Source: Archegozetes longisetosus
Taxonomy: Eukaryota; Arthropoda; Arachnida; Sarcoptiformes; Trhypochthoniidae
NCBI GenBank assembly: GCA_018873245.2
Contig: JAEMBT020000004.1
Coordinates: 13,028,418 to 13,092,417, forward strand
DNA: 64,000 nt
Reading direction: 5' to 3'
Part shown: in pieces, positions 1 through 13,395 of the stretch
Layout: each line of letters opens with the position of its first letter
Numbering within the stretch: position 1 is the first letter of the stretch
Position numbers and translations under genes: made by a program
Notes under the pieces: model-generated
What the model was told of the DNA's origin: nothing
Databases searched by the model: none
The model's input: the letters and a program-made list of their open reading frames with translations, nothing else

Positions 1-3000
1 TAAGAACTTATTCTACTTTTGATTGAATCAGATAAAAGCCCATAAAGTTCTTTATCTCATTGCTAACTTTGCAAATGTTTAACTTTATCTGAAATATAAT
101 TTGAAAGACCATAAGACAATAGTCGCTGTAATCGAGGCAGTCAAACTGAAATCAAAAATGTTTTAAATATACATTTATGTACTTTGTTTATGAAATCTAG
201 TTTTGAAAACTTAGACTTTTTAATTCGAAGAGCTTCTCTAACGTGACACTTGTCCGTCAGAACAATGCAATGGAAGAGATGCGCCAAAAATGATTTTACA
301 GTAACAACGCTAATCGCTTTTAAAATGAAATTACTTGCTTGTCTTCCAAATTGCCTGAAAAACGCAATATTGCATTATTAGAAATAGGAGAAATGATCTT
401 TTTGTAACCAATGTTTTTATCTCTTTATATTATTCTAATAGTGATCAACACATTAAATATACACTTACTACTATAAAACTTTAGTCTATTTTCAAATAGA
501 TCAACTTTGATCCGATGTAATGCTTTCTGTTTGCGACAGTTTCTTAATCAAACCACTTTAGAGTTGATCTCGATTCATAAGAAATGATTTAAGTTACTAT
601 TATTGCTGATTAATAAACTGATTAATTTTATTTTTTACAGAGCAAAACGACCATTTTAATTATTTAACTCGTTAATTTCAAATTATTTGATTGTCACGTT
701 GTCTTTCACTTGATGAAACATAGTCGTAAATGATCTCATTTAAGAGCACTTATAACACTTAGTGCTTTTGACGGCCTAATATAGATCACAAGAACAACGC
801 ATATTTCGTATAATGAACTAATTTGAAAGTTTGAAAACTTCAATTTTTTGCCTCAGACACCTAAACTGAATCGTGTCCAAACTAAAGCAGATTTGAACCT
901 TAATGATCATATGTTATAAATATATCCAGTATAATTGCGACAATCCATGGCCATCAAGTTTGGTGAACTCTAAATCTTATTTTTGCTATTCATCCTTGGA
1001 ATTCATATTTATCATAAGGTGTTATCACAAAAATATTAAATAAAATAATAGTAAGTATTTAAAGCCATTGAGCATTTTTTAAAAGCATTTAAAGCGCTTA
1101 TTCATCTATTATGCTTTATGTTTCTGAAAGTTGGGCAACAGTTTCTTCTTTGCCACTCTTTCTTCTTTATTGACATTCATAAGGGCACATCTTAAATATT
1201 TTCAAGTTGAACACAGACTTCTCTCTGTTATATTGTTTTATGATTTGAATGACTATCATATTTGAACGATAAAAACTTTTATCTAAAAAATAAAACTTTT
1301 AGTTAATATCTTATTGCAAAATAAAAACTAACGAAAGTTCGAAAACGGATGTAATGAATAAATTTGAATCATTTATTAAATAACAATAAAATTTTGTCAA
1401 ATATTAAAAGCGTATACAAAAGCGATAGCAAATTGCCATTTTGACGAATATTCATCAATCATTTAGTGCATGTAAAGCAATAGAATAATAAGTGTGAGAC
1501 AAGCATATAGTAATACATGAATACATGAATACACGTAGACATGAATACTGTACATGTACCACAGTATAGATGTGATGCACGCCACAAGTAATAACCAAAA
1601 CAAAGCTATCGGTATATGAAAGCAGTGATGCACTGATGCCCGTGTCTTAGAGTTTAAGCGCCGTCAAAGGCACTCAAAGGCACCCCAAATACTATTTATT
1701 ATTATTCGCTCTTTAGGGGCAAAAACAAAAATGTTTTTCACTACTAGACTAAGAATACGAAACGTTGAATGTCTCTAACATTTAGCTCTGTATGTGTTCA
1801 TAAAGTCTTGAAAAGTTTGAAACAATTTAATATTAACGATATGTTCAGTCTTTCCGGTAAATAACATTCAATTCGATTAAATTAAATGCAAAACATAACG
1901 TGAGAAGTCATATAGTAACTAATACAAAGTTAAATCTTTCTATAACACAAATGATTATAAGACCGGATTCACGGCTCAAACTTAATTTACAAAATTTAGT
2001 ATTAAGTTTGTTTTTTATACAGTAGACAATGGAAAATGATTACTTGATACAAATTTTTTTAGAGGCAAATTCTTTTTATTCATTGAATTGTTTCAATTCA
2101 ATTTAATTTAATAAATGATACATAATGTTAATAATAAGAAAAGCTATTATTTAGTGCAAAAGTTTTCATGTAATACAAGACGTTAACCAAAAATCCGCCC
2201 AATAGTGAATAACAAGTGGAATGCTTTGACTTTGCGAAATGAAAAACGGTTTTTGGTATATCATGCAATGCTAACAGTGACTAATGATTGTATAAACTAT
2301 TTCCATGTATTACAACTTCTAATATGAAATGGTCAGTTGCATAATGGATGCCACAGAAGTGACTTAACATAACTTATATGCAACCGATATAAATAATATG
2401 CACAAACAGTTTCATTCATGTTATATTGAGTCTGAGTCTCACTTCTGCAAAACTAAATTGATCTTTTTTGTCGATTTTCGTTCCGATATATTCTCTGCCA
2501 CTCTTTGCCACATACAGAGACAAAATGAGAGAAAAGAAGCAAATTCAGTAATAGTTGCTTTACATATGCAACAAATGTCGAGGGATCGTGTTTTCTTACT
2601 GTAATAAATCTTATTTTCTTCTCTCATAGGATAACATTCTTTACACCAATATATTGATAGGAAAGTTATATCAATAACTCTGTGAATAATAAGTGATTCG
2701 TTAATTAAACTTTTGAATTAAAGTGCAATCAAACTTCTGATCAAATGCTTTTATAACTGACTAAAACGTTAGGTTTATAAAAGAAAGCTTATTACTTCCT
2801 AATTATAAAATTTTGATGGATATACTAAATATCTGTTGTAATGATTTCGTTGATGAAAAGCAAAATATGTACTTTTTGATGAATCTAACATTTTATGGGG
2901 CAGACTGCTTATTTATGAGACAAAACCAATTTTTAATGATTAATGGTTGCAAATACTTGGACGTATTCATATGCAAATAATATTAACCTCATGGGTTTCA

Positions 3001-6000
3001 ACTGTAAAAATTGACTGAAAAGGCACTTATATTTGACTATTTGTTTGATTCGTGTAAATAAAACAGAAGACCATATCATATTCCCTCATGAAATTATAGC
3101 TAAAATCTCGCACACTATCAAAATGTATGATTGAATTAAAGTTTTAGAACAGAAAATAAGTTTCTAAAATGAAAAATGAGAAAAAGGGGAGAGAAAATAG
3201 TTGACTACGAGTGGAATAAAGTTGTGCACAAGTTTTACAGGAGTATTATGTGAAAAGATTGATGAAGTGCTACTCCAGTTTACATTGTATTGTATAACAA
3301 AATGCCAAATTCAATCTGAAAATTGCTTAATTTTTTCTGGCTTTTGCAATCACAGCGTGATCTACCATACTGTCATTATTAGAAACCATTGCATCTAAAC
3401 ATCTCTTCATTTAAGAGATCATTCTTAGAAAGATAGCTTACACGTTTTAATAGGCGTAAGGCTTAAATCAATTCCAAATCAATAATTCAGAAGTAGTTTC
3501 AATTTTAATCTCAATACTGAATTTGTTTGCCTGACTTGTGAACCTATTTTATACCAGGAACTTGTTGCTAATGGTGCAAAATCTAAGAACTAATAAGAAT
3601 AAAATTGATCTGATTTATGAGTGCATCACTTTGTTATAAGCGTATCGCTAATTAAATACTGATTATTCATCAAATTTTAAGGAAGTTCTCAATTTGTTTT
3701 AAGTATTACTTCGAACGCAGTGCCAGTACTGATCACACGACAGCAATAAAGTCAGTAATTGTAACTTACAACTTGTAAATAATTTTAAGAACCAATCAAC
3801 TTCAACGAATCAATGCAAAGCCATTGTCTTTTCTGAATGAAAAAATGTGAGAATAATCTAGTTGACATTTTAAAAATATTGATTTCCCTAATAAACTGTG
3901 AAACGAACACAATATAAAAGATAAACTGCCTTCAATTCCTTAATTGTTCGAATCGTTCACGAAGTTATCCATGAATAAAACGAAGTCATTCAATTCTTAT
4001 AGGTTTGACTAATATTTTGCCGTTGCATACAAAGTATTTAATTGAATGGTATAAATTGGTTTAAGTCTGAAGTTTGAAACAGACTGATATAAACCATTTA
4101 AAAGATATAACTTGAAATATACATTTATAAAGAGCCATTTGAATGACAATTTTTTAGGTATTCAATGAGGCTTAACCACAATCAGAATGGGACCAACTCG
4201 TACTTTGCGATTAAAAGGAAAAAACAAAATTATACAGAGATGCAACCAAAACTGTTACATACAACCATTACAACAATAAGATGTATTGTTGTAACAAATG
4301 AATCTGATCTTCATTAAAGTCATACAACAAATTTGATCATTAACTTTAAAGTTATTATTATCAGTGGTAAAACAGGTCAATAGTGACTTGGCTAAAGTAT
4401 CACTAATAATCATTTCTGTATGAAATGTGCAGTTGTTATGGGGTTGGAAAAAAAGAACCAAAAAGTTAGCTTTCATTTTGATTTTTGACTGGGTTTGCAT
4501 GTAATTCATTAAATGCTTATCAATTATATGCTGAATATGAAAAATTGATGTATATCATTTAGAGTTACAAATAATCAAAGTAATGTTCAAAACTAAATAT
4601 TAAATAAGAGTATTACAAAACAGTTACAATATTATGTCAATTTTTCCTGTACTTAATCTGTTTCGTTATAATTGTAACTGACTTTATTATGATTTGATTC
4701 CTTACATTAGAAAACTTCGCTCACTTTCACGTCGGAAAAACAAATGCGTACTTTACAGATAATCCATAGGTCAGAGTTTATAAATTGATATGTATGTGGG
4801 ACAAGGTCTAAACGAAAACATTGACATATGATCAATATTTGATGTGATTACCTAACAAAACTTATTTTTGTTCAAATAATGTTAAATGAAGTAATCATAT
4901 TTTGATTACAGTTAACTCAAACAAATTTGAGCGACTTACACGTTAGGCAAATAGTACATATTGATTTAGTTAATTATAAGCCAAAAATAGCAACATTTGC
5001 GTCAAATTTAAGGTGAAATGTTCAACAAATAGTAACTTATGTTAAGCTAGTTTACGAGAAATAAGCAAAAATACTAGAACGTTAGATATTGACAATTGAA
5101 TGAACCACTCAAATCAGTTCAGTTTAAATCATTGTTCAAGTAGAGAGAAAAGGTAAACAAGTAGCCGATATTTAGATGCGTTAACATTCCAAGTGACATT
5201 TGAATCAATTTTCAAATATGTTTGCGCAAGATAGTATTAAAGCCAAAAGTCTGCTTCAAATGTGATCCTTAGCTGTGTGTGTTCATTTGCTGCAAAATTA
5301 ATCGATTATGTGGTGTTGATGGTGCTTTACATTTTTTCTAACAATGCCAGGGAAAAACTTTGACTATCATTTCTAAATTTATATCGTATCAAATTTATTG
5401 TCTGAACTTTTCAAGTAGTCCTAAATTTGTACAGACCAAAACTCTCCTTAATCATTAGTAAAGTAAGAACTACTTTTTAGTTAGCAATTTACTTTTTTGA
5501 GTCACATCTGAAGGCAAGTATCTAACTATTTGGCCGCAACGATCAAACTATCTTATTTTGACTTTTAGAGTTAAAGTTTTTCAATTAATGTCTTAATGAG
5601 AATTCGTGGGTTTTGTCACCGATATTTTAAGCCAAAAGAAATAATATTCTCTACTGAAAATGTCTGGTTTTAAGTTTTTCAAAGTAAAATTAATTTTCAA
5701 ATTGTGAAAGTAATAAAAATAAAAAAACGAAAGTCAACTCATATACTCATAAATGCAATGGCAAATACCATGAATTCATACTTATATAAGTAATTGTTGA
5801 TCAAATGAGAAGTGCTTTACAATAACGTGACTTGAGATCACAATTTGATATTTGGCCAATGGTTTAATTTTATATTTTCTCTCATGTTTTCTCATGCCTT
5901 TTACTCGACACTGCATTTCAATTTTCTCCAGTAATTTAGATAACGAGCAGAAGCTATTAAGGTATATATAAAGTATATAAGTTTAAAGAAAGCAAACTTT

Positions 6001-9000
6001 AACTAATCAGATATCAGCGGTGATGAGGACAACTAAAGTTGACATTCATTTATGTCTACAGGCTTTGCATTTCTTGTTGTTTTTGGATATTAGAGGCCTC
6101 TCTCTTACCTCCTATTATACAGTCGATGGATCGCTGATAATAATATGCATTTTTCGGAGCATCTATGATTTGCTACACATAATTAAATATTCAGTGAGCA
6201 GTAAATTTGCATTTCTAGATAATTATATGATATTATAATCGTATTGAGACATCACTATCATTATAACTAACTTAACTCCACTTTATTAACTCATCACAAC
6301 AGGCATTGATGCGAACCATTCAAATTATAAATTAGAGAAAAACTGCTTTTACTTTTTATCTATAGTAAACTCAAATGTCATTTAAAATTATTTCTTAGCT
6401 CATTAACTGACTCATTAATAGATACACAGTTTTTGTGGCTTAACTAATTCGTAATAACTAACTCATCAGTCCTTACGATCTGCAATCAGATGCTGAAAAT
6501 TCAGAGCCAATTTTTTCAAAATTGAATTGCTACTTTTAAATAACTCAAACGTATAGGTTTGGTGTTTCGGTCAACTTGTTTGCAAATCCCAAACTTATAG
6601 ATCATATGATTGAGTAAATTGCTTTTTTAAAAATACAACTCCAAACCAACAAAAGCCTAAAACGATCTCATTGACCGAAATACATTTTTAAAACTTGAAT
6701 CAGTTCTTAAATTTTGAAAATTACTGAAACAATCCTATGAAAGCGAATTATTCAATATTGAAATTAGCTGATGTGCAGTACTTTTGAGGTGATTAAATCT
6801 ATAGGGTGCATATTTTGTGTCTACTTATTGGTCGAGATCAGTTGAAGCTATTTTGTAGACACGAGTCTGAACATTTCTTTTGTTTCACTCTCAATATAAT
6901 AAAAAATGAAAATACAATTTTTCATATATTTGAATTATGTCATAGGTCATGTACTTAGTAAACAGTTAGATCAATAAAAATGATCACAATTTTGACCTTC
7001 AATTCTGTAAATAATACTAAATACTATGTTAACGGATAAAAGCTATTTTTTGTACACCTTTAAATGAGAATAATTAATGCTTAACTACTTGCATAAATTA
7101 CAATGAGTCAAATGATAATTGCAATATAGACGTAAACTGATTCGCTTATTGTCTTTATGTTTGAATCTTGTCAGTAAATCAGTACATTATGATTAAATTG
7201 CGATTATATGAATAAAATTGTCAAAATACTATTGGAAAGTTTTAACTGCTACAAATTTTGGACTTTACCTGTTTAACTCAATTTATAGCTTTGTGGCATA
7301 ACTTAAACGTTAGTCATTAGTCTTTATCAATAAACGAACGATTTATTGTTTTTCAAATAAATCCATCGCATTAGTCCGATTGCGTAAATACAATAAGTGT
7401 TTGTAATATGTATTTTATTCAATATGAGAAACTTTCATATTGCAAATTAAAAGTAAAAATTTGACGCAGTCAAACGCATTATTAGTATCGAGCAAAATAT
7501 CTAAAGCCGCGGGACATTAAATATGATTTTTCTGCGTAGGAATCGAAGACATTGAAAATAAATTTGTTGAGAAATGATCTCAAAACAGTTGGATATCAAA
7601 TATGCAAAGCTATTAAAGTGCTAACTTTGGGCGCATTTTTAGTTATTGCTGGCAGCACACACTATATACTTAAATAAAGAAAATAGTTCTAAATAAAGAT
7701 ATATCAAAATTTGACCCATCTAATTTTACAATCTTTTATTTCAAATAAATCATTAGTTTTTTCTCTTTTTAAGCGAAAGTTATTTAAAACAATTAGGAAA
7801 ACACGTGACTAAAATTGAGATAAAAGCTAAAGTTGTCGCGAGTCAGTCACCCACTCATCAAATTGTACATATCTTATAGTTAGCCTAATCTTATATGGAA
7901 AACACTGGAATTGATTTTCACTTCTATCATATGCTTTTCTTGGCTTTTGCAAAAAAAACACGACTTATTTTTCGAAAAAGTGATTTATTTTCTGCATCAT
8001 TGATATTCTTATTTGGCTTCGGATAAATTGAAAATTCGAATCATTGAATAGAAACATTTGCACAACATTGCACTAAAATATAATACATTATAGTTTGATA
8101 TGCCCTTAAAACCTATTTCAGAACTCATTTATTATTTACCTGAAAATAACAGTTGTATTTTGTTAAGTTCTCGTTCTTAGAATTAAGATCAAAGTTTTTT
8201 CTTCTTCAGAAGCACGTGTATTTCACTACAATGTGTGGTTTCAGTTATCTTAAGGTTCAAAAGTTAGTCAATGAAAACGTTTATCATTAGTTCTTAAAAG
8301 CACTTGAAAACACAAAATTGTATGCTTCGAAAAAATGTTCACAAGCAATTTCTAAAAAGAAAACTTTACTTTCAATTTAACTTTTGTGGACTACACAAAA
8401 TTAGTAAAAACTTGTAAATTAGAAACTTGGCTTGCACTTTTTAATAAACAAATCGTTCAAACATATTTTTGTTATGAAAAAAGTTCAAACAATTCAAGGA
8501 TACGATCAAATATTCAGTTATTATAATAGAATAACTTATGCAATAAAGTTAAACATGTGCTCAATCTTCGATATACTTTTTGTAGTGTTTCACTTTTTGG
8601 GTACTACCACTCCGTAGCGGTTTGTGAGCTGTGCGGCAACTTCTTGAGCTCCACCTCTTCACTACATCAATTGGCTGTAAATGACAAATATTGTGCATCG
8701 CTCTTTTACTTATTCGAAAAAAACTTTATTACCGTCAATTTAACATTTATTCATATCTCATTGAGTAAAGACAACAATTGAAAATCCCAATTTATACGAA
8801 TGTGTGCCCATACATATAAATCAACTTATTTGACAATAATAAAACTTATACAGCAGAAAAAATTAAAATTCACAACTTTTTCTCACTCAATATAACAGAC
8901 TAAATCATGTCATCTATTATTCAGTTAAATTTGCTTTGATTGAAAAATTTGATTATCCGCTTAGCCCTCAATTAGCTGGTGAACTATCAACACACTATAT

Positions 9001-11444
9001 TAACTAGGATTATGATTCATTTAACACTATCCTTGAAAACAAAACGATTTGCATTTTAAGAACTGAACGAATGGACAACAAATTCTATTAGCATTTCAAG
9101 TTTTCAATTTTATATTTGAAGGTTTTAACGCCAACATTAACACTAATTTTTTCATTGTGACTTACTTTGAATTGTAATTAAGTTTGCAATTTCGATAGTT
9201 ATGGGCAATTCTCAGAAAACTAAAAGTAATTTAGTTGTTTATGAAACAAACATTATGCGAGAAGAATGTTCAATAAAAGTCATTATAATCCATTTGTGTG
9301 AATAAATAAAGCTAATGGTCTTTGTTTTTTAATGTAAATTTAAAATGAATTTTCGATTCGGTATCATTAAAGATTTTCACTTTAAAGCTAAGGTGAAATT
9401 TAGCTTTCTAATATTCAGCAAAATTATTTCTAGATAAAAGCTTTTTATAATTAGATTTCAGGGAAATTGTCAACTTTGGTGTGTTGCTGTAAAATTATAA
9501 ATAAACTTGACATGAATTCATAGTTTTTATAACGAATCTTACACAATCAGTTTAGGAAATCTATAGACGTTTGCACTTAACTTCTGATCCCTTTATTCAA
9601 TTTTCAAAGTCTATAGACCAAAATGAATCATTTTCCTGGCTAATGGTTGAAATCTGGGGTTTAATCCCAGGTTTTATGAGCTATAATCGAAAGCTATGCG
9701 CTCGAGTATATACTGGCAATTCATTTGAAAAGTTTTGGTATCTATAAGAGTAGAGCTTTGAGTTTCTGACGCTTCAGTTGAATATCAATAATTATTTAGA
9801 GCAGAATAAACAGCTTTTTTTAGGCAAATGAAATGCAAAAAATAAGTAATAACAAAAAGTTCGTGAACTCAAATATGAATTGGCAATTATAGTGAATTTG
9901 CATATTTCATTATTTTATTCAACACAAATACAGTGAATGGTGTCGACTTCATATCTGTTGGATTCCCAACCAGATTAATTTTGAAATCATCATATTTATT
10001 ATAATTTTCTTAATCACAAGAGAGTTTATTTCAGATTGAATTTCAGAAATGAAATAACAAAATTAAATTTACATTCTTGTGATTGTCTAAACATTAAAAA
10101 ACTCGAAGCCTAAAGTTAGTTTTAGCAGAGTTTTAGGTTGCAATTACGTTTATAAGTAATAACCTAAATTATGTGCTTTCTGTATCAAACAAAATGTACG
10201 GTATAAAACACTTGAAAATATAAGTTACCAAAGAGTGAAAGCTCTGTCTTAAATGACATAGCACTCAAAACATTGACTGATGTCGTTTCAGTACTGATTT
10301 CATGATTCAATTCAGTCTGTATTCAGGTAAGATTGATGTGAGCTAAGTCAATCAATGATCAACGAGATTATAAATCAATGCTCGATCAAGATGCACAAAC
10401 ACTCACTTAACAGAATAGTCTGAGCGGTTTCGATGGTCTAATTAAAATTATTAGAAACCCTATGAGTAAAAAAGTATTTAAAAGACTTTAATCTCAAAAT
10501 ATTGATGCATTTGTTAGACTTCCGCTATTTATGGTTCGAAACCATACATAAACTTAAGTTTATTTTCTAATCAAAGTTATGTCATGTCTTACTGTACTTA
10601 ACTTTCAAAGTATTGTGAGCCAACTTGACCCGCAATAATGAGGGGAAGTAATCGATTAAAGCAAACCGAATTATAAATTTTATATTATTAATTAAAATCT
10701 ACCTTTTCTCAAATTCATTACTTAAGTTCAACTTTAGTTCTGAGTATATTTTAGAATTTTTAGTCTTATTCGTTTAGATATAAAATGGAAATACTATTAA
10801 GTTATCAAAGTCTGATTAATTAAATGATTTTTGAAGCAAAAACAGAATTTAGAAATACATGAATAGTAATATCTAGAACTACAACACCACAAGTGTCGTA
10901 TATTTGTTATATTGTATTTAACGATAAACATAAATTAAATGAATAAAGACAAACGTTAGTCTTTGGCATAATTAAATTAAGTGCATATTTTAGAGAATAA
11001 ATGAATAGATGTAAAACATCTGTTTTGTAATACTTTTAAAAAGCTAAAGCTACAAGTTCACGTCAGTTCAAAAGCTTTATAACCTATTCAACTATAGCTC
11101 ACGTATTGGTATATCAAACAGAATATGACATGTTATTGCATAAATTTGAACACTTTTATAAGTGAATAGCTAAATTAAGAAAAATCAATTGCTATCATTT
11201 TCTTAATAAGATGCAATTTTTATTGATATAAGATTCTGTGGCTTCCATTTTTCACATTTACTAGTGTTGCAAAAGTGCTTGTTTGCAATAACTTCAAAAT
11301 TTTGATTCTTGTCTCGAGCTACAAATCGTTTGGTGTAGAGTCGATCAGATTCATAAAGCTTGCAACGAAACAATGGGTTCAAAGTTATTGTTCTAACATA
11401 GAGAGTACCTAAAGTGTTGTTTGATTAATGCTAGTTTTGAGACT
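1..11444. other. Gene-poor AT-rich DNA
   Basis: No frame in this stretch has coding character: all open frames are under about 85 codons, without recognisable motifs, and lie in DNA rich in A+T on both strands. Small GC-richer patches occur near 1.62-1.69 kb, 2.50-2.55 kb and 8.60-8.67 kb but do not extend into exons I can support. A short imperfect tandem (ATACATGA units) lies near 1.51-1.54 kb. I see no tRNA, rRNA or terminal-repeat element here. Distal regulatory DNA or large introns of a gene outside the window cannot be excluded. Confidence 0.6.
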
Positions 11445-11452
11445 GTTCTAAG

Positions 11453-12144
11453 CAATGATGAGCGTGCTCGGTGCTCGTGCTCAGACAAAATTTGATGCTC
11501 AGTGCTCGCGCTCGTGCTCGGCAAAATCGAAGTGCTCGGTGCTCGTATTTTGAAGGTGCTCGAGCACCGAGCACCAACTGAGCACTATGTCCAAACTTTA
11601 TGTCTATTGAAAGCTTTAATCCTAAACATTTGTAATGCAAAATACATTCAAAACGTCAAAAGTAAGATCAAATACCGTTCAAGCATATGCTTAACGATAA
11701 AAACTGATGTCATTTTGCAATAAAATAAGCGAACTATTTATAAAAGGACGAAAATTATTGAACGTTAACTTTAAAATTAAATCAAAATTTGTTTAGATTT
11801 GATATTTATATTAAATTCTAACTTTAGTTTCAGGTTCAAAAGATCGTCAGACGCCACAGTAAATATTGAACCCTTTAATACTGATTGTAAATCTCCGAGG
11901 GCAGAGGCTTATAAGCAAATGAGAGAAAAATCTGATTAAAATCTTTAAAACTTTCTTATACTTTATAATACATGTATTACTATATCAATCTTTTAGAATA
12001 GCAGTTCTCATAGTTTTATTCAATAAAATTATTTATTTTTACATTCAGTTGACATCGTTTTTATTAGTTTTGATGTTAGGACTATGTGCTCGATGCTCGT
12101 GCTCGGCGCTCGAGGGTAAGGTGCTTGAGCACTGCTCATCATTG
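11453..12144. mobile_element. Non-autonomous hAT transposon, family 1 (692 bp)
   Basis: Seen: the ends are perfect inverted copies of CAATGATGAGC, and the element is flanked on both sides by the identical 8 bp GTTCTAAG (11445-11452 and 12145-12152). Known: an 8 bp target duplication and ends fitting YARNG are the hallmark of hAT elements. Just inside each end lies an array of GTGCTCG-like hexamers and heptamers in both orientations (left about 11463-11580, right about 12087-12137), as expected of hAT subterminal transposase-binding repeats. The centre is AT-rich and has no transposase frame, so mobility would depend on a transposase supplied elsewhere. The intact duplication suggests a fairly recent insertion. 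Confidence 0.88.
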
Positions 12145-12489
12145 GTTCTAAGTTTTTTAAAGGTTCGTAATGAGATAACTGACGACATCTCTTGCACTGA
12201 ACCTTCAGTTATTGTTAAATGAAAGTGGTAATGGGTAGCGTTGCAGTTCGGTGTTTTGCACGCAGTTCTAGTAGAGGTGTTTCCTATCTTTTATTATAAT
12301 AGATGATATCTGTTGATGATCTCTGGTATAATTCTCATTCATTTGTTAATGAAGACTTCTAAAGATTAAATTAATTCATAATAATTAAGCTTTGATTGTA
12401 GCAAAAAAGTTTTATCTTACGAATTATTTTATCTTAAACAAAAATCTTAAGGTATTTTACAATTTATGACCTCATTTTGATCTAATAAC

Positions 12490-13032
12490 TAGTGATAGAC
12501 ATCATGAGCTTGAGCTGAGCTGCTTTGAGCTGCTTTGAGTTGGGCTGAGCTATGAACTGGACTGATCTAATCTGATTGATAAGTCCAAATTTTGCGCGAA
12601 AATTTTCAATATTTATTGGAAATACTGGAAATTTGTTGCAAAGTAAGAAATTTTAGTCGAAGAGTCTTAAATGGTCTAGATTTCAATATCTTGTTATGTA
12701 ACATTATGGGTAATTAAAATATCAAATCATTAAACTAATATTTATTCCAAATTAGAGTACTTAAGCATTGAATTTAAATACACTAAACGTCTTCTGAAAT
12801 AAATGATTGAATATTTAACACTATCTTAAAAGCTAAAACATTTTCGAATCGTCTTCTATGGGCTATTATTGCAAAGCATTTAAGTTAAACTAAACGTCAT
12901 TAGACTATACAGCATATCACTTATAGATTTTACATTGAAAGTATCAAATTTCTATTTGAATGAATGGTTTAAGTATAGAAAACTCTTACAAATTCTATAA
13001 ACTATTACCTATTGAGCTGATGTCTAACACTA
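12490..13032. mobile_element. Non-autonomous hAT transposon, family 2 (543 bp)
   Basis: Seen: the left end TAGTGATAGACATCA and the reverse complement of the right end, TAGTGTTAGACATCA, differ at one of 15 bases. Perfect 8 bp duplications CTAATAAC sit at 12482-12489 and 13033-13040. The ends fit the hAT pattern YARNG. Inside the left end is a run of GAGCT/GAGCTGCTTT units (about 12505-12550) resembling subterminal binding repeats. No transposase frame is present. The terminal sequence differs from the neighbouring 11453-12144 element, so this is a separate family. It was inserted into the outer inverted-repeat element spanning 12227-13910. Confidence 0.87.
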
Positions 13033-13070
13033 CTAATAACAATTGATTTTGTTGAAGTAATCCTACTGTT

Positions 13071-13395
13071 CCTGTTGTTGTTTCCCCCTGCACAGCCCAC
13101 AACTAAGGCCAGGGGTCGCCGGGTCGCCGCTTTTACTCAGTGGTATCGCAGCGAGGATAGTGTCACAGTTTTAAGAGGACACACTTGAGCCCTCCGAGTC
13201 TGTCGTCTGGTGGTCTCAGAGACCAGACTCTACCGAGTTACGTCCTCGGTTTGGGACCGCGGTCGTCGAAGATCCCCTGAGCCTTGGCCCAGTGTTACCT
13301 GGGTAGAAGGAAGCAGTACGCCACAGTGGGATTCGAACCCGCTCCCCAAGGGTTGCTCTGTCAGTGTTTTGACCACTACGCCAACAGACTTGGGT
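13071..13395 (-). mobile_element. tRNA-derived SINE
   Basis: Seen on the minus strand: a tRNA-like head begins near 13389, with an A-box-like TGGCGTAGTGG and a B box GGTTCGAATCC (about 13329-13339), spaced as in a tRNA promoter. A GC-rich tRNA-unrelated body follows, and the 3' end is short and A-rich (GGGGGAAACAACAACAGG, adjacent to 13071). Identical 13 bp duplications TAATCCTACTGTT flank it (13058-13070 and 13396-13408), as expected of LINE-mediated insertion. Its G+C content is far above that of the surroundings. The perfect duplication points to a young insertion. The source tRNA and partner LINE cannot be named from one copy. Confidence 0.85.

Noticed and set aside
8557-8781. Frame with CELCGNFLSSTSSLHQ, reminiscent of the first half of a C2H2 finger
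   Set aside because: The two zinc-binding histidines are missing, the rest is AT-rich noise, and no splice context supports an exon.
11431-11723. Overlapping open frames on both strands rich in Ala/Arg/Leu
   Set aside because: They are translations of the GTGCTCG subterminal array of the hAT element.
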